A stretch of 32,978 bases of DNA from NCBI GenBank assembly GCA_021817785.1, contig JAKAFY010000017.1:1-32978 (forward strand), given 5' to 3'. The DNA comes from a bacterium. GTDB lineage: Bacteria; Patescibacteriota; Microgenomatia; UBA10105; UBA927. Of the stretch, positions 1 through 8,379 are shown in pieces. Position numbers and translations under genes: made by a program. The stretch's first letter is position 1; each line of letters starts with the position of its first letter. Under the pieces are notes generated by a model. It made no database searches. It had not been told where the DNA came from and saw only the letters and a program-made list of their open reading frames with translations.

Positions 1-2
1 TC

Positions 3-794
3 TATGAAAGCAGTCAAAACATACAACAGCAGCAACAGGAACAGCTTCAACAACAGCAGGAACAGCAGCAGCATGCCGCACAACAGGGTGCTGAGCAGCA
101 AAATCAAGTCACACAGCAAAATCAGGTGAACGTACAAAATAACGAGTCCGAGGTTCAATTATCCAACGGCGTAAAAGTAAAAACGAAAGTAGAGGACAAC
201 GGGACCCAAAAAATAGAAGCAGAATCGACCGGCGTGCATTTCAAGTTCCAAAACACTAACGGAGAGACGAAAATAGAAGCCGTCAATGATATAGGGGAAA
301 AGGTTTCCACGGCGGATGCCGAGGTGAAACGACTGGAAAAGAGCCTGCAGGACAAAGAAATAGCAGTATCGAGTACTGACGGGGTCATGGAAGTAGAACA
401 CAATGGCATCCGTGCCCGGACAAACTTTCCGCTTTCCGTGGATCCCACGACAAATCAGCTCGTGGTGACCACTCCCGCAGGAAAAAAGACAGTGGCCGTC
501 CTTCCTGACGATGCGATCAAAAATATGCTTGCCAACGGGTTTTTGACGACCATCGCATCCGGTTCCGCCAATACGAGTGGTGCAACTTCTTCTGCGGCTG
601 TCGCCGGAGCATTCCAGATGGCCGTGCATAACGGCACGATTGTCTATGAGATACAGGGCGAAAAGATGCAAAAACTGCTTGGCCTGTTCCCGGTGACGAC
701 GCCGCGTACCGTATTGGTCTCTGCACAAACCGGCCAGGCGGTAGCGCAAAACCAATCGTGGCTTTCCACGCTTATCAGCTTCCTGTCATTCTAA
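3..794 (+). CDS. Gln-rich hypothetical protein, 5' end outside window
   Basis: The reading frame is open from the first bases of the window, so the true start lies upstream; the GTG at 126 is only an internal candidate. The first 41 visible codons are dominated by Gln, with some Glu, Asn and Ala, and look like a low-complexity linker or coiled segment. The following roughly 220 residues are a more ordinary, beta-rich and polar sequence with many Val, Thr and Lys, ending in a hydrophobic tail (WLSTLISFLSF). I do not recognise a family. The composition would suit a secreted or cell-surface protein whose signal peptide lies upstream, but this is inference. dcd follows on the same strand behind its own promoter, so the two are probably separate transcription units. 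Confidence 0.75.
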   Translation, partial: YESSQNIQQQQQEQLQQQQEQQQHAAQQGAEQQNQVTQQNQVNVQNNESEVQLSNGVKVKTKVEDNGTQKIEAESTGVHFKFQNTNGETKIEAVNDIGEKVSTADAEVKRLEKSLQDKEIAVSSTDGVMEVEHNGIRARTNFPLSVDPTTNQLVVTTPAGKKTVAVLPDDAIKNMLANGFLTTIASGSANTSGATSSAAVAGAFQMAVHNGTIVYEIQGEKMQKLLGLFPVTTPRTVLVSAQTGQAVAQNQSWLSTLISFLSF

Positions 795-814
795 CGCAGT
801 TTCAGAACCGGAAC

Positions 815-843
815 TTGCTTCACCCTGCGTGATTGACTATACT
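815..843 (+). promoter_or_regulatory. Promoter of dcd, leaderless type
   Basis: A TTGCTT (-35, 815-820) is followed after 17 bases by TATACT (-10, 838-843). The ATG at 851 lies 7 bases past the -10 box, about where transcription would start, so the message is probably leaderless. This supports ATG 851 over the in-frame TTG at 833, which would lie inside the promoter. Confidence 0.55.
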
Positions 844-850
844 TGCGTTC

Positions 851-1420
851 ATGATTTTGTCGGACAGGGATATCAAAAAGGCGATTTCCTCGGGGAGAAT
901 CGCGATTACGCCCAAAATGAATATGAAGACCCAGCTCGGGTCGTGCTCGATAGACCTCCGGCTCGGCAGGCAATTCCGCGTCTTTAACCATAGTCAGTTT
1001 GCCTATATCGATCCCACCAACCCGAAATTGTCGACGGATATGATGCGTGAGGTGGTACTTAAAAAAAATGAACCGTTTATTCTACAACCCGGGGATTTTG
1101 TCTTAGCGATCACGATCGAATCTATTTGGATTTCCGACGACCTGATTGGTCGGTTGGAAGGCAGATCCAGTCTCGGCAGGCTGGGGATCGTGGTACATTC
1201 GACGGCCTCTATCTTTGAGCCCGGCTGGAACGGCGTCGTCGTCATGGAACTCGGGAACCTGGGGCGTATGCCGGTGGCCCTCTATCCTGGCATGCGCATT
1301 TGCAGTATGACGTTCGAACAATTGAGCTCGCCGGCGGAAGTTCCCTACAGCAAAAAGAAAACCGCAAAATACGTCGGACAAAAAACCGCACTCGCAAGCC
1401 GCATCGCACAGGAAAAATAA
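851..1420 (+). CDS. dcd: dCTP deaminase
   Basis: Deaminates dCTP to dUTP, which leads to dUMP, the substrate of thymidylate synthase; cytosolic. The 189-residue protein matches the E. coli-type Dcd along its whole length: N-terminal MILSDRDIKKAI, the substrate-binding GRSSLGRLG, the core HSTASIFEPGWNG followed by the Glu of VVMELGN that serves as catalytic residue in the family, and a C-terminal KYVGQ...ASRI segment like the KYxxQ...ASRI tail of E. coli Dcd. Whether it is mono-functional or a bifunctional dCTP deaminase/dUTPase cannot be settled by eye. The start at 851 is chosen because it gives the conserved N-terminus and sits 7 bases after a -10 box. Two bases separate its stop from the thymidylate synthase start, so the two form an operon for dTMP synthesis. 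Confidence 0.93.
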   Translation: MILSDRDIKKAISSGRIAITPKMNMKTQLGSCSIDLRLGRQFRVFNHSQFAYIDPTNPKLSTDMMREVVLKKNEPFILQPGDFVLAITIESIWISDDLIGRLEGRSSLGRLGIVVHSTASIFEPGWNGVVVMELGNLGRMPVALYPGMRICSMTFEQLSSPAEVPYSKKKTAKYVGQKTALASRIAQEK

Positions 1421-1422
1421 CC

Positions 1423-2952
1423 ATGGATTGGCCCATCCTTTATAAACAAGTCTTACACGTCAAAGATCCCGCAAATCCCGTAGGGGTAGCGATCATGTGG
1501 ACGGAGCGCCAGGTCGTGGCGGATATGCTGAAGGACGAGAATTATTGTGCCATAGGTAACTTGTATTCCTCAGCCGGTATCTCCGCCATGATCCGCAACG
1601 TGTATGCCAACCCCCATGTGCGGAAAATCGTACTATGGGGAGCGGACCTTTCCCGCAGCGGCCAGGCGCTTATGGCGCTTATGGAAAACGGCATCGATGA
1701 AAACAACTTTATCATCGGCGACGAAAAAGGCGGACAGATCGAAAAAGAAATCGGGAAAGAAGCAGTCGATCTGTTCCGAAGATCCGTAGAAGTCATAAAC
1801 CTCCGGGGCAAGTCTCCGGACGAGTTACGCAGGACCGTCAACCGGTTAGCGGGAGAAACACCGATTCCGTTTACCGAGCCCAAAGTATTTCCGACCAGCC
1901 GCCCAAAACCCTTTACGTTTCCCTCCGAACAAATCGGCGTGCGCGTACATGGGACGACTGCAGCGCAGACGTGGCTGAAAATTTTACAAAACATCATGCG
2001 GTACGGCAGAAACAAAACGACACGGTATACACAGGAAAATGAATTAAAGGAACTGTTAAACATCATGGCCGTCGTCTACAGCGAAGATCCGGACAAACCA
2101 TACCTGCCGCACTTTTTTCCGTTTTCTGAAAAGGATTTGCAGACGTATTACCCGCAGGTTCTTTCTGCCAAACAAATTCCCGGCATAGCATATACGTATG
2201 GGCAACGGCTGCGGGACCACGACGGTGTGGACCAGATACAAAATATTATCGACCTTATCAAAACCCGGCCATTTTCCAAAAAAATGGTCGCATTTACGGC
2301 CAAAATCAAGGAAGATTGGTCCGTGGTAAATCGCGGGGACACGCCGTGTCTCACCCAGATTTTATGCAGTATCCAGGACGGAAAACTGTTTATGACCACG
2401 CATTTTAGAAGCCAGGATATGGTTCACGGGTGGCCCAGAAATGTGTTCAGTCTGCGCAAACTTCAGAAACTTATCTCCGATGAGTCCGGAGTAGCGATGG
2501 GTGCGTTTGTCATGATTACCCATAGTGCGCATATCTACAGCGATGATTACGAACTGGTAGAAAAAATCCTGAAAGATAATTATGACAAAGAATTGGGGTA
2601 CACGTCCCGCCAGATGTTTGAGGATGACCCGAGGGGCAATATCGTCATTTCCGTAGAAGAAACGGAAAAGAGCGGGGTAGGCAGGCCGACAAAATATGCC
2701 GAGAAACCCGGAGAAAAAACATGGGAAATCGTCGTAAAGCTCTACGCTCCCAACGGAGGGCTATTACTCAAGGAATGGCGGGGAAAAACCGCGATGGAAC
2801 TGTATATCGAGATGGTCAATATCGGAGAATACCTTGTGCTGCCGAGCCACCTTATTTATATCGGGACGGAATTGCAGCGCGCGGAGTTTTATATAAAGCT
2901 CGGGAAACCGGAACAATACAACCAGGATCCGGCGGCAAATAAAAAACTCTGA
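1423..2952 (+). CDS. thyA: Thymidylate synthase with MtrA-like N-terminal and DUF4346-like C-terminal domains
   Basis: Predicted to methylate dUMP to dTMP with a reduced folate. At 509 residues it is about twice a usual ThyA (E. coli 264). Residues about 1-130 resemble the cobamide-binding domain of MtrA, a subunit of methanogen methyltransferase: VGVAIMWTE, then YANPHVRKIVLWGADL, SGQALMALMENGID and AVDLFRRSVEVINL. The cobalt-ligating His expected just before GQ in MtrA is absent here (LSRSGQ). Residues about 170-390 are the ThyA core: catalytic Cys309 in DTPCLTQI, phosphate-binding FRSQD (328-332) and HSAHIY (367-372). Residues about 400-505 resemble DUF4346, with SHLIYIGTELQRAEFYIKLG and YNQD. 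The core lacks the usual PFN motif and is closer to archaeal ThyA. ATG 1423 directly follows dcd; the frame opens at 1300 inside dcd but that extension is shadow sequence. Domain names are from memory of the families. Confidence 0.85.
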   Translation: MDWPILYKQVLHVKDPANPVGVAIMWTERQVVADMLKDENYCAIGNLYSSAGISAMIRNVYANPHVRKIVLWGADLSRSGQALMALMENGIDENNFIIGDEKGGQIEKEIGKEAVDLFRRSVEVINLRGKSPDELRRTVNRLAGETPIPFTEPKVFPTSRPKPFTFPSEQIGVRVHGTTAAQTWLKILQNIMRYGRNKTTRYTQENELKELLNIMAVVYSEDPDKPYLPHFFPFSEKDLQTYYPQVLSAKQIPGIAYTYGQRLRDHDGVDQIQNIIDLIKTRPFSKKMVAFTAKIKEDWSVVNRGDTPCLTQILCSIQDGKLFMTTHFRSQDMVHGWPRNVFSLRKLQKLISDESGVAMGAFVMITHSAHIYSDDYELVEKILKDNYDKELGYTSRQMFEDDPRGNIVISVEETEKSGVGRPTKYAEKPGEKTWEIVVKLYAPNGGLLLKEWRGKTAMELYIEMVNIGEYLVLPSHLIYIGTELQRAEFYIKLGKPEQYNQDPAANKKL

Positions 2953-3037
2953 TCGGGTATGTTACAGTGGCAACGGCCCTCCGCCGCGTCTTTATCGGCT
3001 TGACTCTGTTTTCCGTTTATCCCCATACTGGTACGGT

Positions 3038-3865
3038 ATGCTTACCCAGCTTATCGGATTGCTGCTTTGGATGTCAGGGTTTCATCGGCAGGGTATACGC
3101 CCCGCGGTGCTCGGGGATCAGACAATACAGTCAGAGCAGGCTGTCGGTCAAAACACTACCATCGGGACAGGTGTTCCCGTGGCCGGATCGTCGGGTCTTA
3201 TGCATGCTGCCGGGGATGTACAGCCGACACTGCGCGTTCTTGTCGCCGTGATGACCAAAGCGCAGGAAGATGCGTTCCAAAAGGAACGGACAGTGCGAGA
3301 GAATGCTCTGAAGCCAGTTATCGCAGCCCGCATTACTACGTTGGAGACGACGCTGATGGATGCGTTGCACCACAGGGAGCAGGAAGATGTGGCTTCCCAC
3401 GCAGCATTTCTCGCAAAGGTAAACGCCTTTCGCAGTCGTTCGAAAAAACAAGCCGTTCTCGCAGTGGACGATCGCTATCGTGCAGCGGTAACGACGGTTA
3501 TCACGACAATACAAAAGAAATTGGAATCGATGGCAACACTTTTGGATAACATATCCATAGCCGCCGCCGCGGCACAAAAACAAGGGAAAGATATCTCCCG
3601 GGTAGATTCCGATATTACGGCAGCCCAGGCAAAAGTAACGACTGCACTCACGCGTGTCACCACGACCGCCGGGAATATCCCTACCACTGTATCCGTAACC
3701 AGTGAATCATCCGCAGGTGCGGATGTCAGCAGGGCCGTCGCCGGGGCGAAAACGCAGCTCATGCTGCTGTACGGCGCGTTTATCGATGCGAAAACATCCG
3801 TTGGGGTTGCATTATCTGATATAGAAAATCTGACCAAAGCAGTTGACGTGACGCCGACACCATAA
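3038..3865 (+). CDS. Hypothetical protein with hydrophobic N-terminus and helical body
   Basis: A 275-residue protein of no recognised family. It starts with a short hydrophobic stretch (MLTQLIGLLLWMSGF) that could be a signal peptide or anchor, then a Gly/Thr/Gln-rich linker, and from about residue 80 a long Ala-, Lys-, Gln- and Thr-rich region with the alternation of an extended helix or coiled coil. The tail DVTPTP is Pro/Thr-rich. An envelope-associated, extracellular helical protein is the most economical reading, but this is inference. No ribosome binding site is visible before ATG 3038. A GTG-started frame at 2967 overlaps in another frame and looks like a shadow. The next gene on the same strand also encodes a membrane-anchored protein, so the pair may be co-expressed. 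Confidence 0.7.
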   Translation: MLTQLIGLLLWMSGFHRQGIRPAVLGDQTIQSEQAVGQNTTIGTGVPVAGSSGLMHAAGDVQPTLRVLVAVMTKAQEDAFQKERTVRENALKPVIAARITTLETTLMDALHHREQEDVASHAAFLAKVNAFRSRSKKQAVLAVDDRYRAAVTTVITTIQKKLESMATLLDNISIAAAAAQKQGKDISRVDSDITAAQAKVTTALTRVTTTAGNIPTTVSVTSESSAGADVSRAVAGAKTQLMLLYGAFIDAKTSVGVALSDIENLTKAVDVTPTP

Positions 3866-3896
3866 TACGATAAACACAGATTTTCCGTCGAGCCCT

Positions 3897-4199
3897 ATGA
3901 AAAAATCATCACTCTTGGTCATCATCATACCGCTGGTGATCGCAGCGCTTCTCGTAGGCTCCGTATATGTGTTGCGTCATCTGGTATCCTATCAGGATCA
4001 GGAACACTCCATAGAACAGTTGACACCGGTACCCATTCCGTCGCTTTCCGTATCCAACGGAGGCAAACCGGTTACCGGGTTTGGCAATCTGCAGTCTGCT
4101 AATCCCGTATCGGATTTGCACCAGCAATACGATGCGGTGACCAACGATGCGGGTATGAGCGGCATAGATGCGGTGCAGAAACAAGCATCATCTCTGTGA
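3897..4199 (+). CDS. Small single-pass membrane protein, hypothetical
   Basis: A 100-residue protein beginning MKKSSLLVIIIPLVIAALLV, a positively charged N-terminus followed by a clear transmembrane segment (about residues 5-26), then a polar, Pro/Ser/Gln-rich extracytoplasmic tail. There is no cleavage motif that would clearly separate an anchor from a signal peptide. No family is recognised. It follows the helical envelope-type protein by 31 bases and ends 16 bases before the convergent glycosyltransferase stop, with no obvious terminator between them. Confidence 0.65.
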   Translation: MKKSSLLVIIIPLVIAALLVGSVYVLRHLVSYQDQEHSIEQLTPVPIPSLSVSNGGKPVTGFGNLQSANPVSDLHQQYDAVTNDAGMSGIDAVQKQASSL

Positions 4200-4215
4200 T
4201 TTTGGATCGGAGCCA

Positions 4216-5445
4216 TCATAGAGCGTACGCTGCTGTTATTTTTTCTGCCGTTTCCTTCCAATCCAATGACGCGATCATTTTTGATGTATCGGTGCCGGTT
4301 GCCGGTGTATGAAGCAGGACATGGGCAAGTTTTTGGGATAGGAGAATCGGGTTATTGGCGCTGATGATGTGTCCTTTGGGGACTGCTCTCACCAGGGGAG
4401 AGATACCCGTGACGTCGGTGGCAATTACCGGGGTGCCGCAGGCCAGCGCTTCGAGTGCCACCATGCCAAAGGATTCATAATGTGACGGCATGACCAATAC
4501 TTCGGCTGCATTGTAGTATGCCGGCAATTGTTCCTGTGACTGGGCGGGGATAAATTTTACGGTAGTGTCGAGACCGAGCGTCTTTCTCAGGGTCTCCAAT
4601 TTCGTCTGTTCGGAATTCCAGGCCCGGCGTTTTTCTTCTACATCGCCGCCCACGATCCAGAGGCACGCATGGTGCGCGGCCTCGGGATTCGAGCGGACCA
4701 GAAGTTTCAGTGCATATAAAAGTACGTCAAAGCCTTTTACAGGATCGATTCTGCCGACGGAAAGGATGATTCGGTGGTTCGGATCCTCGCCAATTGTTTT
4801 TTTTGCCTCTGACTTGGGAATATTTCGAAACAGCGATGTATCTACGCCGGGGGGAATTGCTCTGATATGAGAGGCAGGAGCGTCATAGAGCGCGGAAAGA
4901 TATGCCACTTCACTGTCGCTGGTGGCGATAATGCGGTCTGCGGAAACCACCAACCGTTTCTCAATCGCAATGCGTTCGGATAATCCGCCCGACCGGGTTT
5001 GCGGCTGCGTTAACTGCTTGAGGAGTCCCAACGTGTGAAACGTCATGATAACGGGCAGGGGATACACCTGCGTGTTCCGCACGGCTTCAGCCACCGCTCC
5101 GGAGTAATAATAGTGCGCATGTATCAGGTTGTATTGCTTCTGCTCCTCACGCATGAAATTCTGCATGTTGTGTGTAAATTCCGGAAGATGCTGGAGCACA
5201 TCATCTTTGGGGATCGCAGTTTTTGGTCCCGCGGGTATATGAATCACGCGGGTTTTCTCATTAACCTGTACGACGGAGGGGTTTACGGTATCCTGCATTC
5301 TGGTAAACATGTCGACCTGCCAGCCGATACGCGAAAGCGCCTTGGCAAGTTCAAACACGTAGACGTTTATGCCGCCCCGCTCCTTGCCTTCGCTGGAAGC
5401 GAGCGGGCATTCGTGGACGGAAATCATGGCAATCCGTTTCGTCAT
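4216..5445 (-). CDS. Family 4 glycosyltransferase (MshA/sucrose-phosphate synthase-like)
   Basis: A GT-B fold retaining glycosyltransferase that would transfer a sugar from a nucleotide sugar, probably at the cytosolic face of the membrane; acceptor unknown. In the 409-residue protein the N-terminal domain has RIAMISVHECP and the glycine-rich acceptor loop GGINVYVFELAKAL (24-37). The linker region has IPPGVDTSLF, the donor domain starts with ILSVGRIDPVKGFD, and the family signature E-x7-E occurs in HYESFGMVALEALACGTPVI. This arrangement is typical of the GT4 MshA/SPS branch. I chose ATG 5445 because the protein then begins at the first strand and because a -10 box lies 6 bases upstream; an upstream in-frame extension to 5568 lacks family similarity. 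It is convergent with the small membrane protein and lies downstream of nagB and glmS, which feed amino-sugar synthesis. Confidence 0.88.
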   Translation of the reverse strand: MTKRIAMISVHECPLASSEGKERGGINVYVFELAKALSRIGWQVDMFTRMQDTVNPSVVQVNEKTRVIHIPAGPKTAIPKDDVLQHLPEFTHNMQNFMREEQKQYNLIHAHYYYSGAVAEAVRNTQVYPLPVIMTFHTLGLLKQLTQPQTRSGGLSERIAIEKRLVVSADRIIATSDSEVAYLSALYDAPASHIRAIPPGVDTSLFRNIPKSEAKKTIGEDPNHRIILSVGRIDPVKGFDVLLYALKLLVRSNPEAAHHACLWIVGGDVEEKRRAWNSEQTKLETLRKTLGLDTTVKFIPAQSQEQLPAYYNAAEVLVMPSHYESFGMVALEALACGTPVIATDVTGISPLVRAVPKGHIISANNPILLSQKLAHVLLHTPATGTDTSKMIASLDWKETAEKITAAYAL

Positions 5446-5451
5446 GGAAGT

Positions 5452-5457
5452 ATTGTA
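5452..5457 (-). promoter_or_regulatory. -10 box of the GT4 gene, leaderless type
   Basis: On the minus strand TACAAT ends 6 bases before ATG 5445, within TATACAAT. Transcription would start at or next to the A of ATG. No strong -35 hexamer is visible. Confidence 0.45.
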
Positions 5458-5590
5458 TACCTTTATTTGCTCTATCGAAATATTGCTGGTTTTTTTGCAC
5501 CTGGAGGAAAACGACAGACAGGAGCGAAGCAGGGGGGGCAAGAACACGGCGTTTCCGCTGGTGTACATCGGGTTTTAGGTCGGGGATAGT

Positions 5591-6430
5591 TTATCTCAAT
5601 ACGTGGGAGGCAACCGACTGAGGCATCACAACAATAACCTTCTGGCCTATTTCACGAAGTAAGGAGGATGGGTTTTCTTCGGAAACAGGTCCGAATAGCG
5701 CAGACTTCATATCTTCCTGGTATTGAGGATCGAGATCCATAAAAATAATTTGTTTCGCCCGCTGAATTGTAGCAATTCCCTGGCTGATCGCGCGGTCCGG
5801 AGATGTCTGCTTGCGTTCTATCTGATCCCGATACACCGTTTCTGCGGAAAGTTTTGCCACATGAGTCAGGCTATGTTTCGGCGTTCCTTTTTCATTAAAT
5901 CCCATATGCCCGCCGCAACCGATAGGGTGGAGGACCAGATCAATATCCGTATGCGCGAGTTTGTCTTCATAGGCTGAGGCGACTGCGTCGCCATCACTGC
6001 CCGGATCTGCAGGGATTTCATGAATATTTTCCGGTTTGATCGAAAGCGGACCCCACACGTTTTCTCGAAGGTACTTACGGAAGCTATCCGGATGATCCGC
6101 TGTTATGGGAAAGTATTCGTCCAGATGAAATGCCTGGACGTTGGCAAACGAGACCCCCCGTTCGTTTGCCAATCGTGCGAGCTTTTCATAGACGGATTTT
6201 GCCTGGTTTCCGGTAGGAAATGAGATAGCCGCATCGGGTTTATTTTGGACGACTTCAAGGATCTTTTCTGCGACAAATCGGGCGGCTTCACCACGGTCCG
6301 GTAAGACGAAAATAGACTTTAGTTCAGGGTGGGCGCGTTCATTGACACGTCCTTCCCAAAAGCCCAGCGGGACATGTACGGTATCAGGTATCGAATGCAA
6401 TTCGACACGTTCGTACGATACTACAGACAT
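5591..6430 (-). CDS. nagB: Glucosamine-6-phosphate deaminase/isomerase family protein
   Basis: NagB-family enzymes interconvert glucosamine-6-phosphate and fructose-6-phosphate plus ammonia, the reverse of the adjacent GlmS reaction. In the 279-residue protein the phosphate-binding FPTGNQ (71-76), FHLDEYFPI with the catalytic Asp104, HPDSFRKYLRENV (113-125) and GGHMGFNEKGT with His175 and Glu180 match the family in order; ISQGIATIQRAKQIIF matches the later ring-opening region. The residue matching the E. coli relay Asp141, two before the His, is Gly here (GCGGH), so activity or substrate may differ from textbook NagB. About 20 extra residues precede the usual N-terminus. A separate -10 box lies 10 bases upstream, so it may be transcribed both alone and from glmS, which ends 50 bases before it. 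Confidence 0.87.
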   Translation of the reverse strand: MSVVSYERVELHSIPDTVHVPLGFWEGRVNERAHPELKSIFVLPDRGEAARFVAEKILEVVQNKPDAAISFPTGNQAKSVYEKLARLANERGVSFANVQAFHLDEYFPITADHPDSFRKYLRENVWGPLSIKPENIHEIPADPGSDGDAVASAYEDKLAHTDIDLVLHPIGCGGHMGFNEKGTPKHSLTHVAKLSAETVYRDQIERKQTSPDRAISQGIATIQRAKQIIFMDLDPQYQEDMKSALFGPVSEENPSSLLREIGQKVIVVMPQSVASHVLR

Positions 6431-6440
6431 AGAAGCCTAT

Positions 6441-6446
6441 AGTATA
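6441..6446 (-). promoter_or_regulatory. -10 box of nagB
   Basis: TATACT on the minus strand lies 10 bases before ATG 6430, in the 50-base gap after glmS. The -35 region is weak (around TTGCAT). Confidence 0.4.
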
Positions 6447-6480
6447 CCTTGATCTCGTAAAATGCAAGCGTTTGTGAGTT

Positions 6481-8286
6481 CTATTTTACTGTCACACTTT
6501 TGGCCAGGTTCCGCGGCATATCCGGGTCAAAGCCCCGCTCTATGGTCAGATAATATGCCAAAAGCTGTGCCACGATCACATTGGGGATAATGGTAGCCTC
6601 TCCCGCGTCCATGACCGGGATGAAGTCATCGAACGCTTCGTCGTTTTTGAACGAAAGTCCGATCACATGCGCACCCCGCGCCTTCAGCTCCATCGCGCTG
6701 CCCATCACGTCGTGATATGTTTCATCATTGGGGGCGATGACGATACATTGTGTCCCTTTGGTCACAAGCGCGAGCGGTCCGTGTTTCAGCTCTCCCGCAG
6801 CTATCCCTTCCGCATGGATATAGGAAATCTCTTTAATTTTCAGTGCACATTCCAGTGCAACGGGAAATGATATTCCTTTCCCTATGACATACATGTGGCG
6901 TACGTCTTTTAGGGCTTTTGCCAGGTTTTTGATCTGGTCCACGGCCGACGAATTTATGACTTTCTGTGCGCTCCTGGCCGCCCGGATGATAAGTTTTTGA
7001 CCGGATGCGACGTCTCCCTTCATCGCGTAGGCAATAAGCAGGAGGTGAGCGATTTTGGACGTAAACGCCTTGGTAGACGCCACTCCTTTTTCCGGTCCCG
7101 CACCGATCGGCATGGTGAGATCCGCCATCCGCCACAGGGAGGACCCGACCACATTGACGATGGACAGGATTTTTATCCCTCTGTCTTTTGCCTTTTTGAC
7201 CACCTCGAGGAGGTCCATGGTTTCCCCGGACTGGGACAGCGCAATAAGCATGCTGGATTCGGATATGATCGGCAGCCGGTGGTTAAATTCGCTTGCGATG
7301 CCCCAATTTAGCAGGTAGTTGGCGATATCGGAAAATAAATACGTCGCTGCCCTCGCGGCATTGCCGGAGGTGCCTGCTCCTATGGCATAGACGCGGTCAG
7401 ACTCGCGTATTTCCCGGGCCAAGGCCTTCGCCTGTTCAGGGGACTCCGATGCGATCTCTGACAGCAATCCCGGCTGCTCATGCATTTCTTTGAGCATGAA
7501 ATACGGGAATTTGCCTTTTTCCGCATCTTTTTCCGACCAGGTCAGCAGCTGTTTTCTCGGCCGCACACGTTCACCGGTCCGTGCGTTAAAGATATGGATA
7601 CTGCCGTCCCGCACGATTGCCATTTCATCGTCTTCCAGATAATGCACTTGTTTGGTATGCGGCAGCAGTGCCGCAGGGTCGCTTGCCAAAAAGTTTTCCC
7701 CATCCCCGAATCCGACGACTAACGGAGAGCCGTTTCGGGCAGCAACCATTTCATGGGATGTGGTGTTTATCAGGATGATCGCGTTTAATCCGTCTAGGTC
7801 GTTAAACGCCTGCTGGACCGCTTTGGAAAATGCCGGTTCGGCATCCCGTGGCGCTGGTTTTGTATGTTTGAGATATTCTTCGACCAGGTGCACGATGACT
7901 TCGGTATCGGTCTCTGAGACGAAGGTATGACCCTTTTTTATGAGCGTTGCCCGGAGTTCCTCATGATTTTCAACGATACCGTTGTGGATAACGGCGATGG
8001 TTTTCGTGCAGTCCAGGTGCGGATGAGCGTTGATATCCGTCACCCCGCCGTGGGTAGCCCATCTCGTGTGGCCAAATGCGAGCGTACCCTTCGGCAACTC
8101 GCTGACCGACGCATCACCGATTTTGCCGGTCTTTTTTTTGACGACGATCACCGATTCCTTTTTGCCTTCCGGTACCACTGCCACACCCCAGGAATCATAC
8201 CCGCGGTATTCCAGCCGCTTTAACCCATCCAAAACGATGGTAGGAGCAGAATTGTTTTTCCCGACGTATCCGAATATGCCGCACAT
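6481..8286 (-). CDS. glmS: Glutamine--fructose-6-phosphate aminotransferase (isomerizing)
   Basis: Makes glucosamine-6-phosphate from fructose-6-phosphate and glutamine, the first step to UDP-GlcNAc for peptidoglycan and glycans; cytosolic. The 601-residue length is normal. MCGIFGYVG gives the N-terminal nucleophile Cys2; the glutaminase domain also shows HTRWATHGG and NGIVENH. Two SIS domains follow, with YAIGAGTSGNAARAATYL, SQSGETMDLLEV and KEISYIHAEGIAAGELKHGP, and the conserved C-terminus PRNLAKSVTVK. ATG 8286 is preceded at good spacing by AAAGGAG, one of the clearest ribosome binding sites in the window. Its promoter lies about 330 bases upstream, leaving a long, highly structured leader that resembles a glmS ribozyme, so the gene is probably controlled by glucosamine-6-phosphate at RNA level. 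Confidence 0.97.
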   Translation of the reverse strand: MCGIFGYVGKNNSAPTIVLDGLKRLEYRGYDSWGVAVVPEGKKESVIVVKKKTGKIGDASVSELPKGTLAFGHTRWATHGGVTDINAHPHLDCTKTIAVIHNGIVENHEELRATLIKKGHTFVSETDTEVIVHLVEEYLKHTKPAPRDAEPAFSKAVQQAFNDLDGLNAIILINTTSHEMVAARNGSPLVVGFGDGENFLASDPAALLPHTKQVHYLEDDEMAIVRDGSIHIFNARTGERVRPRKQLLTWSEKDAEKGKFPYFMLKEMHEQPGLLSEIASESPEQAKALAREIRESDRVYAIGAGTSGNAARAATYLFSDIANYLLNWGIASEFNHRLPIISESSMLIALSQSGETMDLLEVVKKAKDRGIKILSIVNVVGSSLWRMADLTMPIGAGPEKGVASTKAFTSKIAHLLLIAYAMKGDVASGQKLIIRAARSAQKVINSSAVDQIKNLAKALKDVRHMYVIGKGISFPVALECALKIKEISYIHAEGIAAGELKHGPLALVTKGTQCIVIAPNDETYHDVMGSAMELKARGAHVIGLSFKNDEAFDDFIPVMDAGEATIIPNVIVAQLLAYYLTIERGFDPDMPRNLAKSVTVK

Positions 8287-8311
8287 AGGAAATCTCCTTT
8301 GAGAGAATGTG

Positions 8312-8360
8312 CAATTTACAATTTTTTAATTTCGAATGAAAATTGTAAATTGAAAAATGA
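8312..8360. repeat. Heptamer-period inverted array in the glmS leader
   Basis: Two AT-rich arms, 8312-8325 and 8339-8352, are perfect 14-base reverse complements (CAATTTACAATTTT / AAAATTGTAAATTG). Within the arms words such as AATTGTA and AATTGAA recur every 7 bases. The array lies between the structured leader and the ribosome binding site of glmS and belongs to the same class as arrays before rpsB, frr, the HIT gene, dnaX, ybaB and the PfkB gene. Confidence 0.75.
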
Positions 8361-8379
8361 ATATGTATTGATGAAAGAG

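Noticed and set aside
1300-1422. Extended start of the thymidylate synthase frame inside dcd
   Set aside because: The 41 extra residues overlap the conserved C-terminus of dcd and have no family similarity; ATG 1423 gives the MtrA-like start and the expected 2-base operon gap.
2967-3251. GTG-started frame overlapping the 275-residue hypothetical gene
   Set aside because: Cys-rich, irregular composition and entirely overlapped by a better frame from ATG 3038; probably a shadow, though its start is signal-like.
5446-5568. N-terminal extension of the glycosyltransferase
   Set aside because: It runs through the -10 box of the gene and lacks similarity to GT4 N-termini.
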